Part shown: positions 35,368-47,794 of the stretch, in pieces | Position numbering within the stretch: position 1 is the first letter of the stretch | How the letters are laid out: each line of letters starts with the position of its first letter | Origin: Drechmeria coniospora | Taxonomy: Eukaryota > Ascomycota > Sordariomycetes > Hypocreales > Ophiocordycipitaceae | Direction: 5' to 3' | Assembly: GCF_001625195.1 (NCBI RefSeq) | Contig: NC_054391.1 | Span: forward strand, 2,108,001-2,172,000 | DNA: 64,000 nucleotides | Notes under the pieces: model-generated | What the model was told of the DNA's origin: nothing | Seen by the model: the letters and a program-made list of their open reading frames with translations, nothing else | Database searches by the model: none | Translations under genes and position numbers: made by a program

Positions 35368-36898
35368 ATGCCACCCAAGAAGCAGGTCGTGGAAGAAAAG
35401 ATTCCTTTGGGCAGGCCCGGGAACAACCTCAAGAGTGGCATTGTGAGCCGCCCCGGCTCTGAACCGTCCTGACACGATCGTCCACTAAAACTGCCTCCTT
35501 CAGGTCGGCCTGGCCAACGTCGGCAAATCAACTCTGTTCCAAGCCATCACAAAATGCTCACTAGGCAACCCAGCTGTATGAAGTCTCCTCACTTGACCCT
35601 CGCACTTTATACCGGGTACTGATAGCTGTAAAAGAACTTTCCCTACGCCACCATCGATCCTGAAGAGGCCCGTGTCATTGTCCCCGATGACCGATTCGAC
35701 TGGCTGGTTGAGAAATACAAGCCGAAGTCTGTGGTACCGGCCAACCTGACGGTCTACGACATCGCTGGCCTGACCCGTGGCTCCTCCACTGGTGCGGGCT
35801 TGGGCAATGCCTTCCTGTCTCACATCCGGGCTGTGGATGCCATCTTCCAGGTCGTCCGGTGTTTCGACGATGCGGAAATTATACATGTTGAGGGTGATGT
35901 CAACCCTACTCGCGACCTTGACATCATCAGCGAGGAGTTGAGACTTAAGGACATCGAGTTCGTCGAAAAAGCTCTCGAGAACCAGAAGAAGAAAACTCGA
36001 ATGGGTGGTCAAAGTTTGGAGCTCAAAAAGGCCAAGCAGGAACAGGATATGATCGAGAAGGTCCTCGCCTGGCTCCAGGATGGCAAGGATGTCCGAAAAG
36101 GTAACTGGACACCAAAGGAGGTAAGGCAACCACCCCCCCCCTCCCCCCCCCTTCCTTCTGCGCATGCCTGCTTTACGTGATGACAAAAGGCCATTGGCCT
36201 GAATAATCCCAGCTCTTCGAATGCCTCACACATACAACGCTTAGAGTGCATACTGAGATAACGTCCCATCTGACCATAAAGCTTTTGTTTCCGTCGAGCA
36301 ATTAAAACTACTCTTGGTCTGAAATGATTGCTAACTGAACGCTCAGGTCGAAGTCATCAACCCCCTGTTCCTCTTGACGGCCAAGCCTGTTGTCTACCTG
36401 GTCAATCTGTCTGAAAAAGATTTTGTTCGCAAGAAGAACAAGTATTTGCCCAAGGTCGCCGAGTGGATCAAGGAGAATGCGGCCGGAGATCCCATTATCC
36501 CCATTTCCGTTTCGTACGAGGAACGCTTGACTCGCTTCGAGTCAGAGGAAGCAGCCAAAGAGGAGCAAAAGAACGTCGGCGCCGAGTCGGCTCTCCCAAA
36601 GATCGTCACGCAGATGCGCAAGACTCTTCAACTGGGCAGTTTCTTTACGACGGGCGCTGACGAGGTTCGACAATGGACCATTCGTGTCGGCACCAAGGCT
36701 CCCCAAGCCGCCGGTGTCATCCACACGGACTTTGAGAAAACGTTCATTCAGGCCATCGTGTTCAACTTCAACATGCTGAAGGAATTAGGCGACGAGGCCG
36801 AGGTCAAGGCAAAAGGCAAAATGATGACCAAGGGCAAAGAATATGTCGTTGAGGATGGAGACATTCTCCTCATTAAGGCCGGCGCTGCCAAGGGCTGA
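35368..36898 (+). CDS. OLA1: Obg-like ATPase 1 (YchF/OLA1)
   Basis: Cytosolic P-loop ATPase of the YchF family, linked to ribosome and stress functions. Exons 35368-35442, 35504-35575, 35635-36120, 36347-36898; 394 residues, matching the family's usual size. Exon 2 carries the P-loop VGLANVGKST. Exon 3 has NFPYATIDPEEARV, DIAGLTRGSSTGAGLGNAFL (G3) and the coiled-coil insert. Exon 4 has the NLSEKD G4-like motif and the C-terminal TGS domain (FFTTGADEVRQWTIRVGTKA, ending AGAAKG). Intron 2 (35576-35634) ends in AAAG, a non-YAG acceptor, but joining GNPA to NFPYATIDPEE leaves no alternative. Intron 3 is long for this window (226 bp) and carries two C-runs. Confidence 0.95.
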
Positions 36899-37882
36899 TT
36901 TCTGCAAATCGGAATAACTGCACGTCACCTTCAAGTAGAAAATGCAGGAAATGCTCTCAGTCACACAGTCGCTAACCCCGTGCATGCCTACGGTGCCAAC
37001 CTGAAACATCATACGCCAAGAATCGGTGCCATACTCCTTCGCTCCCCTTATCCCCCAGATGGCACTGTTCTGTATCATACGACGACGATTCATTGCACAC
37101 ATTCTCCCTCTTCGTCCATTGAAGACGCATCTGCGTACATCTCAAAAGCGCCTTGTTCCACCTGCTATTGAAAGGATGCCTAGGCATCTTGCTTTTTGGA
37201 GTGACTCTCATTGAGAAGATGCGCACGCGACTTCGGCGACAGCAGATTATTTTCCATCCATTTGACTCATCCATTTTGATTTCCTCGTCCACGTTAACTT
37301 CCTTATGCATGCTGGCTTCTTCATTCATATCTTTGTTGACCTGGGAGAGAATGCACGGGTATAAATCTCGGCCGAGTGAGGGGGTGGCCCTCGCGCGCTG
37401 TGCAACCTTGAAGCGATGATTGGTGAGGATGGTTGAGGTAGGTGAGTGCGGGACGAAGGTTAATAAGAAGGCGTCTGCTGCACCCTGGTGTGCGCCATCA
37501 TTCATCCCTGTCCCTTACTCGAGCTCGTGACGGCCTTTGGCTTCTGCTTCATTCCCGCTTCATGTTCGAGAACTGCCAGCGACGACGGCGACCAACGATG
37601 AGGCTGTGAGAGTATCTTAAGATTGGAGACCTGCCTGAATGGCACTACCTGCTCATATTATGCCCATAGCACACCTGTTTTGTCTGCCCTCCAATTTTTC
37701 GGATCAACATACAACCGCACAACTGCGCAGTTGGCCATATAACATTGTACTTTAGCTATTCCAGAACCCAACACAGCGGAGGAAGAGGCCCAACACCTGG
37801 TCGTCCATTCACCAAGTCGCATCAAGCTTGCCACCCACCTAGATCGTGGCCAGCGCACTCTCGCTCTGAGCCTCCCTCTCAC
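36899..37882. other. Intergenic between convergent OLA1 and Vrl1-like genes
   Basis: About 980 bp of 3' flanks. A minus-strand frame at 36972-37505 (177 codons) is Lys/Glu-containing but shows no known domain and overlaps the OLA1 3' region, so it is not called. Confidence 0.55.
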
Positions 37883-40800
37883 CTACACGAGCCCTCTCTC
37901 GGCTAACGCGCCATTCTTCACCGCCGACAACAGACCCGGGCCGCCCGGTCGCAGAGGCTTCGCATTGCTGAGGGCCCGAATCATGCCATCCAGCCTCATC
38001 CGCTCTTGCACGACCATGCCTCGAGCAAACTCGCGGATCGCCTGCCGGCCCATTTTTTCGTGCATTTCTTGCCACCCTGCCAGCTCACTCGCCACTGTCT
38101 GTTGCGTGAACCGCAACTCCCGCGAAAGCATCTCTGCGTCCTGGCGCCATTTGCGTGCACGCTGCTTCTTCCCGTCCTGAAGGCGTTGCCTTGTTTCGTC
38201 CAGCAAGCCCAAAGGCCATCGCGATGCTCGTCCACCGACGTTCTCGTTCCGGTCAGCTTCCCTCTGGGCCGCCGAGATTTGGCTGATCAGACTGCCCGGC
38301 CGGCCCAGTGCTGACAGCATCGCCTGCACGGTCGACTGCATGGCAAGCAGCGTCGTGTGCAGCGTTCTCTGAGGATTTGACTGTGTCGGCATCAGAGCCC
38401 GGCCATATCGTTCCAGCGCACGAGCGTGCGATGATGGAATGTACTCGGCGGCTGCCGCGTGCCAATGGAGCAACATGATCGAGTCGTACATGTCTGCGAC
38501 CGAGTCATCAGCATCTACATTTTCTGTTTGGCAGGAGCCCTTGGGAACGCTTACCGCAGGTCGCGAGCGCGAGCCCGTTGGCTCTCCTAGTTGTGTTCTT
38601 GATGGAGAAGCTGACGCCCCGTACCATCTCCCGCGCATGGTTCACGAATTGTTCCACGTCCCGCACGTCCTCCACAGGCTCAAACTCTTCCTTGATCTTC
38701 TCCAGTCTCATCTCCGCCTTGAGCTTGGTGCGCTGCTCCATGACGTCCAGCTGCAACTCGGGCACGAGAAAAAACTCCCAGAGCATCTCGTGCGTCGCCA
38801 GGGTTGGGTGGTCCAGCATCACCCTCAGGAACCAGTCCATCCTCGTCTGTATGTCTCGCAGGATCGCCCGAGATGGCTTCGTTGGTAGCTGGAATGGTGA
38901 CCTTGTATCTGCGATCGACGGCATCCATGATGCCGGGTGCTCGCTCGCCAGGAGGTGGGCCAGCTGCTCAAACTCGTTCAGCGAGCGCCGGCTCGTCGTC
39001 ACTGTGTAGCTGTCGTGGTCTGTTGGAGCTGCAGACTTCAGAACCAACCGCACGCTCCCGTCTTCCACAAAGAAGGCCCTGACAACGCTGGTGATGCGCC
39101 CGGCTCGGCCGACGGGCATGCTGAATAGACTCAGGTCGTCGATCTTGTTCCGAACATCGTCGTCTTTCGCAAGCTCAACCGCCGTGAGTCCGCGCATTTC
39201 TCGTGCCCCCACGTCCACGCGAGGGTCGGCAAAGAGACACCTCACCATGTCGTATCTCCCATACTTGCTCGCCACCATAAGCGCCGTGAAGCGCCTGTCA
39301 TTCGTCGCGTTGACATCCACATCACAGCATTGCAAGATGCGCAAGGCTAGTCTCGGCTCGTTTATAATGTGCAGGAGCGTGTTTCCCTTGCCATCAACAT
39401 GTTCGTCGATGTGCAGCGGTAGGCGATCACCCTGCGCCTCACGAGCTACTCTGAGCCCACTTTCGATCATGTCATGGTAGTTTGCGTGGTCATAGGACCT
39501 GCACAGCGCAAAAAGCGGCGTTTGACCATTCTTATCACGTTGCCGCCACGGTATTAAGCTGCCAATCCGGTCGATCAGGGAGGGTGTGTGGAACAGATAG
39601 TGGCCGACGCTGCGGCCCCAGATGTCTTGCTCTGAGAGATACCGGGCCAGCTGTTCGCACGTTGCCAGTGAGCTAATGTGGTCCAAAATCATGTCGATCA
39701 TCCTGCTGTGTCCCAGCTGTATGGCAGCACTGAGAAGCGACGTGTCTTCGTTGTTCATATCCTCTAGAACAAACTCCACGGGGAAGTGGACTGAGAGGGA
39801 AAGGAGGTACCGGAGCGACTCTGCTTGCCCGTTCTGCACCGCCATCATGAGTATCGATTCACCAGAAGAGTCCCCCGTGCGCGCCAGTCTTTCCACCGAC
39901 ACATCTCCCTCGATGACACTTCCCAGTGTCCCAATGCTTCCTGTGCATGAGTGAAGCGAGTGTTCTGAACTGCTCGACAGACTCCTGGTGTCCATCGCTA
40001 CTCGCTTGATTTTCTTTGCGGGAGGGAAGTCTCGCGAGTATCCGCCAGTTGACTGGAACGGAAAGACGTGGCTTAGATTTGACCCGTGCGAGAAGCGATC
40101 CGAGACTGAGAGAGCAAACGATGGTCTCCTGGACGAGCCGTTTGTAAAGACCCAGCTGAACGACGGTCTTCGGGTCGCTTTTGAAGCAGCATGAGACACG
40201 CCAAAATCACTGTGGTCGTCGCACTCCACAGCCGACGTGCTCGGCTCCATGATGTTCTTCAGTTCATGAAGGTTGCCATGTTTGATGACATCCCATAAAG
40301 ACTTGTTTATCTTGCTAGCCTTGCGCAGGCCGGCCGAATCCAGGCTGAGGTATGATAAAACAGCTTCAAAGGTGCTTAATGCGTATCCCATCTCACCGCT
40401 GTCGATGTCGTCTACGAATATGAAGCTCCGCATGTAGATGAGTCGAGCCTGGAGATTCTTGACTTGCGATCGAATGATGACGTAAAGCAGTAGCGAGACT
40501 AGGGTGTCGGCGTTGACTGTCATCATCGCTTTTTCGGAAGCCGGCTCGTGCCCGTCTTGAGGTTTAGAAGTGTTGGTCAGCTGCGAGACTGACTTCATGG
40601 TTGATAGCAGAGTGTCCATCATCTCAGCGGGGCTACGGGCATGCGTAATTTTTTTGAACTCTTCGATGACAGGGCAAAGTTGAACGAGTAGGTCATGCTT
40701 GGCCTTGGAGCCGCCATCGATTTCCAGTCCTAGTTGTGTTATGTCGATATACTCCATATGTCTTATCTTTGCCTCCAGTTCTAGGTCCATGGGACGCCGT

Positions 40801-41879
40801 AACCCGCTCAGCTTTGGAAACAGCTGGTGGTGGAGATGTTCTGTAACATAGCGCTCAATCAGCTTCTCAACAAGAGGGCCCGTCAGGTCCGTCGTGGCAC
40901 CGAGCAAGGAGAGCTGTTGTTTGTCCACGCTCTGGAAAAGATCGATGGCAGTTGTGACAGCCGTCTCCAGGGACGCTCGCATAATATCCTCGTCGTCTTC
41001 GGCATAAAAGTTTTCGTTCACTGGTAAACTACCCGGTCTTTCTCTGTCGTCTTGCGTCGTTAAGCTACTAGGCAGTCCCTCGCTCATGTCCACAACTGAG
41101 CGACATTCTGCGCTGCTATCGGGTACAATATTTGTGGAGGGCGATGAAGAGGGAAAATTCTTCTCGACAACTGTGGAAAATTCAACGAACAGGTTCTCGA
41201 GATTGGGTCGCATATGTCGTGCAATCATGGGGAAGTGGGTGAGTAAATCGTGGAAGTTTTGAACATCTTTCTTGCGTGGCCCTGTAGTCTTGGAGGCAGA
41301 CTCGCCATTTTGAACCTTCTGTCGCTCCATAGCCTTGATCTGCCGAATATCCGGGGTTTGGACCGCGGGAGTGGCCCTGACTTCCTCCCAGGTGCCTACC
41401 AAGGGTTTGGAGATGTAGTAGATCAGCCATTGTCGAGGTTCGAACACGTCAGGGTACCAGGTGGCATCATTAAGGAGCTGGGCCTGCACGAGGGACTTGA
41501 AGCCTTAGGACCCAAGATGGTTAGTATCCGCGAAGGCTTTAATCGTCGAGTAATGGTGCGCACCTTTGTTGCTGTATACAACCGAGTCCTTAATGACGAC
41601 ACTTCTCCCATTAAGGGTCGAGAATTGCTTGGCCTTCCCTCTCACATCTCGCAAGCTCTGCCCAACATCTTTTTCGGGGGCGAGAATGCGAAGGACGTGG
41701 CTGCTGAGGAACTCATCCGAGGCAACGGTATCTTGGAGTGAAGCACCATTCTCGGTTTCACGGGTCGTGAGAAGCACATCCGTCAGGGGAACAAGTAGAA
41801 TATGGTGGTGCACAGGGGAGCACTGGGCAACAATAGGGCTCTTGAAGAAAGCGTTAAGGAAGGGGTTTAACACTTGCAT
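37883..41879 (-). CDS. VPS9-ankyrin-PX-BAR protein (Vrl1 type)
   Basis: Probable endosomal Rab5-type GEF and membrane-shaping protein. The architecture matches yeast Vrl1, which pairs with the BAR protein Vin1 in the VINE complex. Exons 41879-41564, 41503-38555, 38493-37883; introns 60 and 61 bp; 1291 residues. The N-terminal region (about 1-160, with WYPDVFEPRQWLIYYISKPL) precedes a VPS9 domain at about 290-500 (NADTLVSLLLYVIIRSQ, then GEMGYALSTFEAVLSYL). Ankyrin-type repeats lie at about 655-900 (NGQTPLFALCRS, KGNTLLHIIN, RFTALMVASKYGR). A PX domain follows at about 925-1015 (SLNEFEQLAHLLASEHP, PSRAILRDIQTRMDWFLRVM), then a helical BAR-like region to the end. Intron 1 has a perfect TACTAAC but ends in CTAAG. 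The second splice joins ALATC to DMYDSIML. Confidence 0.88.
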
Positions 41880-43286
41880 TCATTCGACTTGACAGTCAAC
41901 AGTCGTGAAGTCATCGGCCTCGTGATGAGTTAAGACGGCACTGTTTCGTGTGAGGAGTGTTGAAGACGAGATACATAAAGATGCTGACAGGAGCTTATTT
42001 ACTGTCAACACGTGCGCGTTAAGATCGTTACGAGGCAATGGTGAGAAGGCGCCTGGTCTAGGTTGTTCCGTGTCGTGGTTGGCTTACTTGCGATTCGGCA
42101 GTTGCAGTTGCTGAGATCAGTTTGTGAGGTTCACTACTCCGTACAAATGCTAGTATAAGTAGTACTCCGTACTCTGGACAGTAGTACGCACTCCAGACAT
42201 ACCTCAAGCTACGTCAAAACTCCACTTTCGCACTCAAACTCACATTTACGTTGGGATAAGCAATAACTCTGCAGAATCATTTTCAATGACGTCTCATTGC
42301 TCCTATTGCCCACAGAGTTCAAATTCAATTAAAACAGTGTTTTATAATTGCTTATTATCTTCTTCTCTTCATTATTATGTATCAATATTAATAATTTAAT
42401 AATACTACATGGAGTTTTTTTTAAACAATTACTTATAAAAATAGAATAAGAAGAAGAAGAAGAAATAATTATATATATACATATATACATACATATACAT
42501 ACATATAATTTATAATTTTATAATTTAATTCACTTGCCAGAGCTATGAACTTATAGAAATTCAATTATTTGTAATTATAAAAAGCAAAACTTTCGATGTA
42601 ACACATATCTTCTATATAAAATTATTATGCGTACTTTACTTATATTAATTTACTTATCATCTCTCAATTAGTCTTATTTGTACAGTTATAATTGGCTAAT
42701 ATATAGAATTTGAAGCAAGAAGAGAATAGTATTAAAATATGAGGAATTTTGGTTATATGCAAGCTGTTCGTACCCGACTGCGTTAGACTACGTACGTAAG
42801 TACTCGGGTACTCCGTAGATGCAAGGGATGTACTGTACAGTACAGTATGTACAGTACATGTACTGCCTGCCCACCACTACTCCGAACTTGGAATTAACAT
42901 ATCGAAGGCTCATCGTCAAACCCCCCCCCCCCCCCCCCACACCTGGCCAGTAACCCGCCGCTTTCGCATCCACTGCTTCCATTCCGCAACCGCCATCTCG
43001 CTGATCTCGACTTCACGTCAACCACACATGATACGACCCCAGCTTCCCAATCACAGCTCCAGCGCGTACTTCTCGTCCTTGTCTTATCTGACTGCCGAGC
43101 TGCAGCGGGTACCTCTCCCGCATCCGCGTCGTCCTTTGGGCATCACCCACCTCAGTACTACGATTGATCGATACCTCCTACGCCATCTGTCGTCTTCCCA
43201 GCTTCAACACACTTGCGTCCGCTCTTGGCTTCGCCTGACGCTTCCAAACCTCTTGCATTCCCAGCTCGCTCTCGCTGCCCACCAAA
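41880..43286. other. Intergenic between divergent Vrl1-like and CDC55 genes, with AT-rich block
   Basis: 42240-42780 is extremely AT-rich and low-complexity (GAA and ACATAT tracts near 42448-42515). ACTCCGTA motifs flank it at about 42135-42175 and 42800-42860. A run of 18 C lies at 42921-42938, and the CDC55 leader is C/T-rich. Confidence 0.65.
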
Positions 43287-45149
43287 ATGGTTGACAGCGA
43301 AGCTAATTCGCCTACGTGGAAGTTCACCCAGTATGTCAGCTCCACTCGATTTTCGATTGTGTGACGATGTCGTCTGCCACAGCCCATCAACTTCCTCCTG
43401 TTCTTTCATGCTAACGATACGAAATACAGGTGCTTCGGCGACAAAGGTGACGTTGAGGATATCACCGAAGGTGTGCAACGAATTCTGCGCTCTCCGCCTC
43501 CCCCCCCCAAGCCGCTGTCTCCGTGCTGACTAACTTGTGCTGCCCCCACACTGCAGCTGATATTATCTCCACCGTCGAGTTCGACCACACTGGAAACTAC
43601 CTAGCTACGGGAGACAAAGGTGGTCGGGTCGTCCTCTTCGAGCGGAATGAAACGGTACGTTTCTTCATAGCTTTAAAACTTTTATCGGTGCTGGCAATCT
43701 CCTGATTCTCGATGTGCAGAAAAAGTCTTGCGAGTACAAGTTTCATACCGAATTTCAGTCTCATGAGCCCGAGTTCGATTACCTCAAGTCACTGGAGATC
43801 GAGGAAAAGATTAACAAGATCAAATGGTGCCGCCGTCAAAATGCATCTCACTACCTGCTCTCCACAAATGACAAAACAATTAAGCTGTGGAAAGTCTTCG
43901 AGAAGTCGTTGAAGGTTGTGGCTGAGAACAATCTCTCTCACGAACCCACTCCTGGCAATGTTGCTGGAGGCGGAGGAGCTTCCCGACCCCTTGCCACCAG
44001 TCAAAACTTCCGCCACGCAACCGACCTCAAACTCCCACGCCTGACACATCACGACACCGTCGTTGCGGCCGTGCCGCGCCGGACCTACGCCAACGCCCAT
44101 GCCTATCATATCAACAGCATTTCTGTCAACAGCGATGGCGAGACCTTTGTCAGCAGCGATGATCTCCGCATTAACTTGTGGAACCTCAATATACAAGACC
44201 AAAGCTTCAACATCGTTGACATCAAGCCCGCAAATATGGAGGAGTTGACTGAAGTCATCACTGCCGCCGAGTTTCACCCCGTGAGCTGCAATTGGTTCAT
44301 GTACGCCAGCTCCAAGGGCACGATTAAACTGGCCGACATGCGCGAAAGTGCACTATGCGATCAGCACGCCAAACGTAAATCTTTACCCTACACACGCCAC
44401 ATTGTTTACTCACCCCACTGCACTTCTTTGTCCTTGTCCATCGCATGCTCCTTTCCCATGAATCGAACATCCAGCTGATCGCGTCTGTGCAGTCTTTGAG
44501 CAAGAAGAAGACCCTTCCGAACGTTCCTTCTTCTCGGAGATAATCTCATCTATATCAGATGTCCGCTTTTCATACGACGGACGATATATTCTGTCGCGCG
44601 ACTATCTTACTGTCAAAATCTGGGACATTAACATGGAGCGGCAGCCAGTCAAGACAATACCAATCCATGAGCACCTGCGGCAGCGGCTATGTGACACGTA
44701 CGAGAATGACAGCATTTTCGACAAGTTCGAAGTAGTTTTCTCCGGTGACTCGAAAAACGTCATGACAGGGAGCTATAACAACAATTTCATGATATACCCA
44801 TCAGACCCTGATAGGGAAGTTGAGGTGGTCCTCCAAGCAGACAAGTCGGCATTTAAGGCCAAAAAAGTAGGCGTACCTACACCCATCAATGCGTCAACGA
44901 GTCCGACGACGAATGGTGGCAAGAAGAACGGCTCCAGAGCAGGCAGCCCCGTCGGAGGTGCCCAGAGGATGCGTAAAGAGACAGATGCGGACCAGATTGA
45001 TTTCAACAAGAAGATTCTGCATATGAGCTGGCACCCGTTTGAGGATAGCATTGCTATTGCTGCAACGAACAACGTGAGTGAACGCTGCCCGCGTGCGAGA
45101 TCGTCCTGCTTACAATGAACCCAAGCTCTTCGTCTTCTCGGCACTGTAA
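43287..45149 (+). CDS. CDC55: PP2A regulatory subunit B55 (CDC55/RGB1)
   Basis: WD40 regulatory B subunit that directs protein phosphatase 2A to its substrates in mitosis and morphogenesis. Six exons: 43287-43330, 43430-43470, 43557-43654, 43720-44374, 44493-45073, 45126-45149; 480 residues. Landmarks are [108 protein letters not shown] and the B55 signature regions. A linker rich in Asn/Thr/Gly (about 405-440) separates the last blades. The terminal exon encodes LFVFSAL and a stop, and is reached through an intron ending CCCAAG, again a non-YAG acceptor. Retaining that intron replaces the last blade's end with an unrelated tail. Confidence 0.93.
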
Positions 45150-46376
45150 TTTGATGATCGGGAACTGGGGTCGAGATCAAGGCCGACGTACTGGTATGCT
45201 ATCCCATAGGTTGCAAATGGGTAGGTGTCTCAGGATATCGCGGCTTGCGGCAACACTCGTGTCGTTTGGGCGGACCGCGGGGCATCCAAGATACCCCTGG
45301 ACCTGTGTTGGAGGGAGATGGGTTCACCTTGCCAGGTAATTGTTCGTCTTGGTGTAGTGGGATCGGTGAAGTCGATGTATCGCCGTTGCAGAGCGTGTGT
45401 GATGCGGTCTATCTTGCCTGGGCGGAGAGGTGGGGCAGAGATAGATGAGCGACAAATCGCACGTGGAAGCACCCACATTGGGAGTTTGCTTACAGTTCGG
45501 AGTACCTGGGTTTGGCACGAGGGTGAAGCGTTGTCTGGTGCTTCAACGAACCCGGTGAGCGTGTGCGACAGTTTTTGTGGAAAGGTTTTGCGCCGCCCAT
45601 GATTAGTTAGTGAATGGACACAAGCCAACGACAGGGGGGGCCTCAAATGATGCTTCTGTCACCTGGGTATGTTCCACATACTTGGTAAATATATCTTCCT
45701 AAAACCCTCACACGGCCACGTCTACAGGATTCGTCAAGCGTGCGATCTCGGGAAGGGAGTGCGATACCTGTGTGTTGCATACACTGAGAGTTTCGTTGGC
45801 ATGGTTTACTCCAGTAATAGATTGTGTTGTCAGTCGCACCCAACCAGTCAGTTGCCCTGATAGCTGGCAGATTTATATGCCTGAAATACCGTGCCTGCAC
45901 CGATGTCATGATCGCCAATTTCGTATGCAATTGTGCAGGGACTCTATTCCCAGCGGATACTACTGTGAAATACGAAGAACGGAGTACGGAATGAAGTACG
46001 GACGGAGTAATTACAGAGTACAGTGAGCATGAATCCACTATAGTAAACTAAGGCTCAAGTAATACCGAGCACGTCGGAATGGGTGAAGGAAATCTGCTAC
46101 CAACCTTTTTAATATATTGGGAATGAAAAGACGCATTTTTTGAGTCATTGGGATTATTTACAAGTACAGCGCCTCTGTATTCCGTGCGGATTGACTACTC
46201 GTGCACAGGTACTCTGTCCAGAGTATTGACATTCTCAGTATCCCAGTGTTGTTGTATGCCCAAGGTTGTACTGCTGACTAACCAAACCTCCTTTCTCCAG
46301 TTCCACACCTACCTGGCCAACACAATCCAACCGCATTGCATCAGCGTCCCGCTGCGTGGCCATCGCGACCAGCACC
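45150..46376. other. Intergenic, no supported gene
   Basis: 3' flank of CDC55 and 5' region of the nucleotide-sugar transporter. A few ACTCCGTA/TACGGAGT-type motifs occur at about 45960-46220. Frames at 45225-45646 have no domain. Confidence 0.55.
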
Positions 46377-47794
46377 ATGCGCAAAGCAGCGCTCGAAAGG
46401 GATGGCTATTCTAGCCTTTCCTCTGCTGTGCAACGAGTCGCCATAGAAACCGGGCCAACACTCGTCGTGGCCGTGATGCTAGGTCTTGTTTTTGGGGGAT
46501 GCTGCTCCAATGTACGCTATGCTGAATTTCGAATGTGTTGCCGCCGCAGACAGGAAGGTTGATTCGGAACTGATAGGTCTATGCTCTGGAAGCCATCATC
46601 AAGTACGTAACCGATGGAGTCCTCGCCCGACGGGTTTCCCCAAGCTGACCTGAAATTTCTCTTGCCCACCCCAGCTTTGAACCTGCTGGGGGTAAGTGAG
46701 TGGTGACTGCACTGTCCACGACTTCTGCTCAAGGGGAAGGCATATTAGCTGTTCAAAACTTACTGGTGTCTAGGGACGCTCCTTACCTTTGTGCAGTTTC
46801 TCTTTGTGGCCATTACCGGCTATATCGCACAGTTTGATAGGACCCGACCGCCATTTTTTATATCGCCAGCCAAAGTTCCACTATCACGATGGGTCGTCAA
46901 CATTGTGCTCTTTTTTGGCGTCAATGTCCTCAACAACCATGCATTTAGCTACGATATATCAGTTCCGGTACACATAATCCTACGATCTGGTGGAAGCATC
47001 ACAACTATGATCGCAGGGTACCTCTACGGCAAGCGGTATACCCGCATCCAGGCGCTTGCTGTTTTTCTACTGACTTTCGGCATTGCGTTGGCTGCCTGGT
47101 CGGACGCAAAGGAAACAGTACGTCCGAACCGCCTGGATTTCTCTGTTGCGAGGCGCTTCTCTAACAGCTGTATCATTCTCTACAGTCGGCTTCCACACTC
47201 GACGACGATGATAGTTCCCGCCCAGCCTTCAATACGGGGCTACTTATACTTTTTGTAGCTCAACTGCTATCGGCCATCATGGGTCTCTACACAGAGGCCA
47301 CATATCGGCAGTACGGACCGCAGTGGAGAGAAAACCTTTTTTACTCTCACATGCTGTCGTTGCCGTTGTTCCTTCCATTTCTTCCTTCCATGATGCGTGT
47401 CCTGAAACGGATGACGGGGAGCGAACTTCTGGCGTTGCCGCTTTCGCCTATGAAGGCATCAAACGTCGCTTATGTGCCTAATCAGCTGGTGTATCTGGCC
47501 ACCAATGTATTGACTCAGTACGCCTGCATTCGCGGGGTAAACCTTCTCGCTGCCACCACTTCAGCACTAACGGTTACGATTGTTCTCAACATCCGAAAAC
47601 TCGTCAGCCTCCTTCTCAGCATCTGGTTGTTCGGTAACAGACTAGCCAGTGGGACGCTAGCCGGTGCACTGGTGGTCTTTGGCTCTGGGGCACTATACTC
47701 AATGGGTTCGTGGGGGAAGCCGAGAGTAACAAAGCCAACGTCCTATCAGGGGGATAAGCGAGAGGATCGAATGGAAGTAAAGAAAAGGAAATAG
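46377..47794 (+). CDS. UAA-family UDP-sugar transporter (YEA4/SLC35B4 type)
   Basis: Multi-span nucleotide-sugar transporter of the ER/Golgi. The closest recognisable group is YEA4/SLC35B4 (UDP-GlcNAc or UDP-xylose). Five exons: 46377-46511, 46577-46602, 46676-46692, 46774-47117, 47186-47794; 376 residues. Exons 2 and 3 are only 26 and 17 nt, yet the joined sequence VFGGCCSNVYALEAIINFEP and AGGTLLTFVQFLFVA reads through the family's first two helices. About ten hydrophobic segments follow. Exon 4 has LNNHAFSYDISVPVHIILRS and GYLYGKRYT, and exon 5 has NQLVYLATNVLTQYACIRGV and NIRKLVSLLLSIWLFGN. The Lys-rich C-terminus (MEVKKRK) fits the dilysine ER-retrieval type (KKRK). Substrate cannot be told from sequence alone. 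Confidence 0.9.

Noticed and set aside
36972..37505. 177-codon minus-strand frame downstream of OLA1
   Set aside because: Lies in the convergent 3' region, no known domain, composition not clearly coding.
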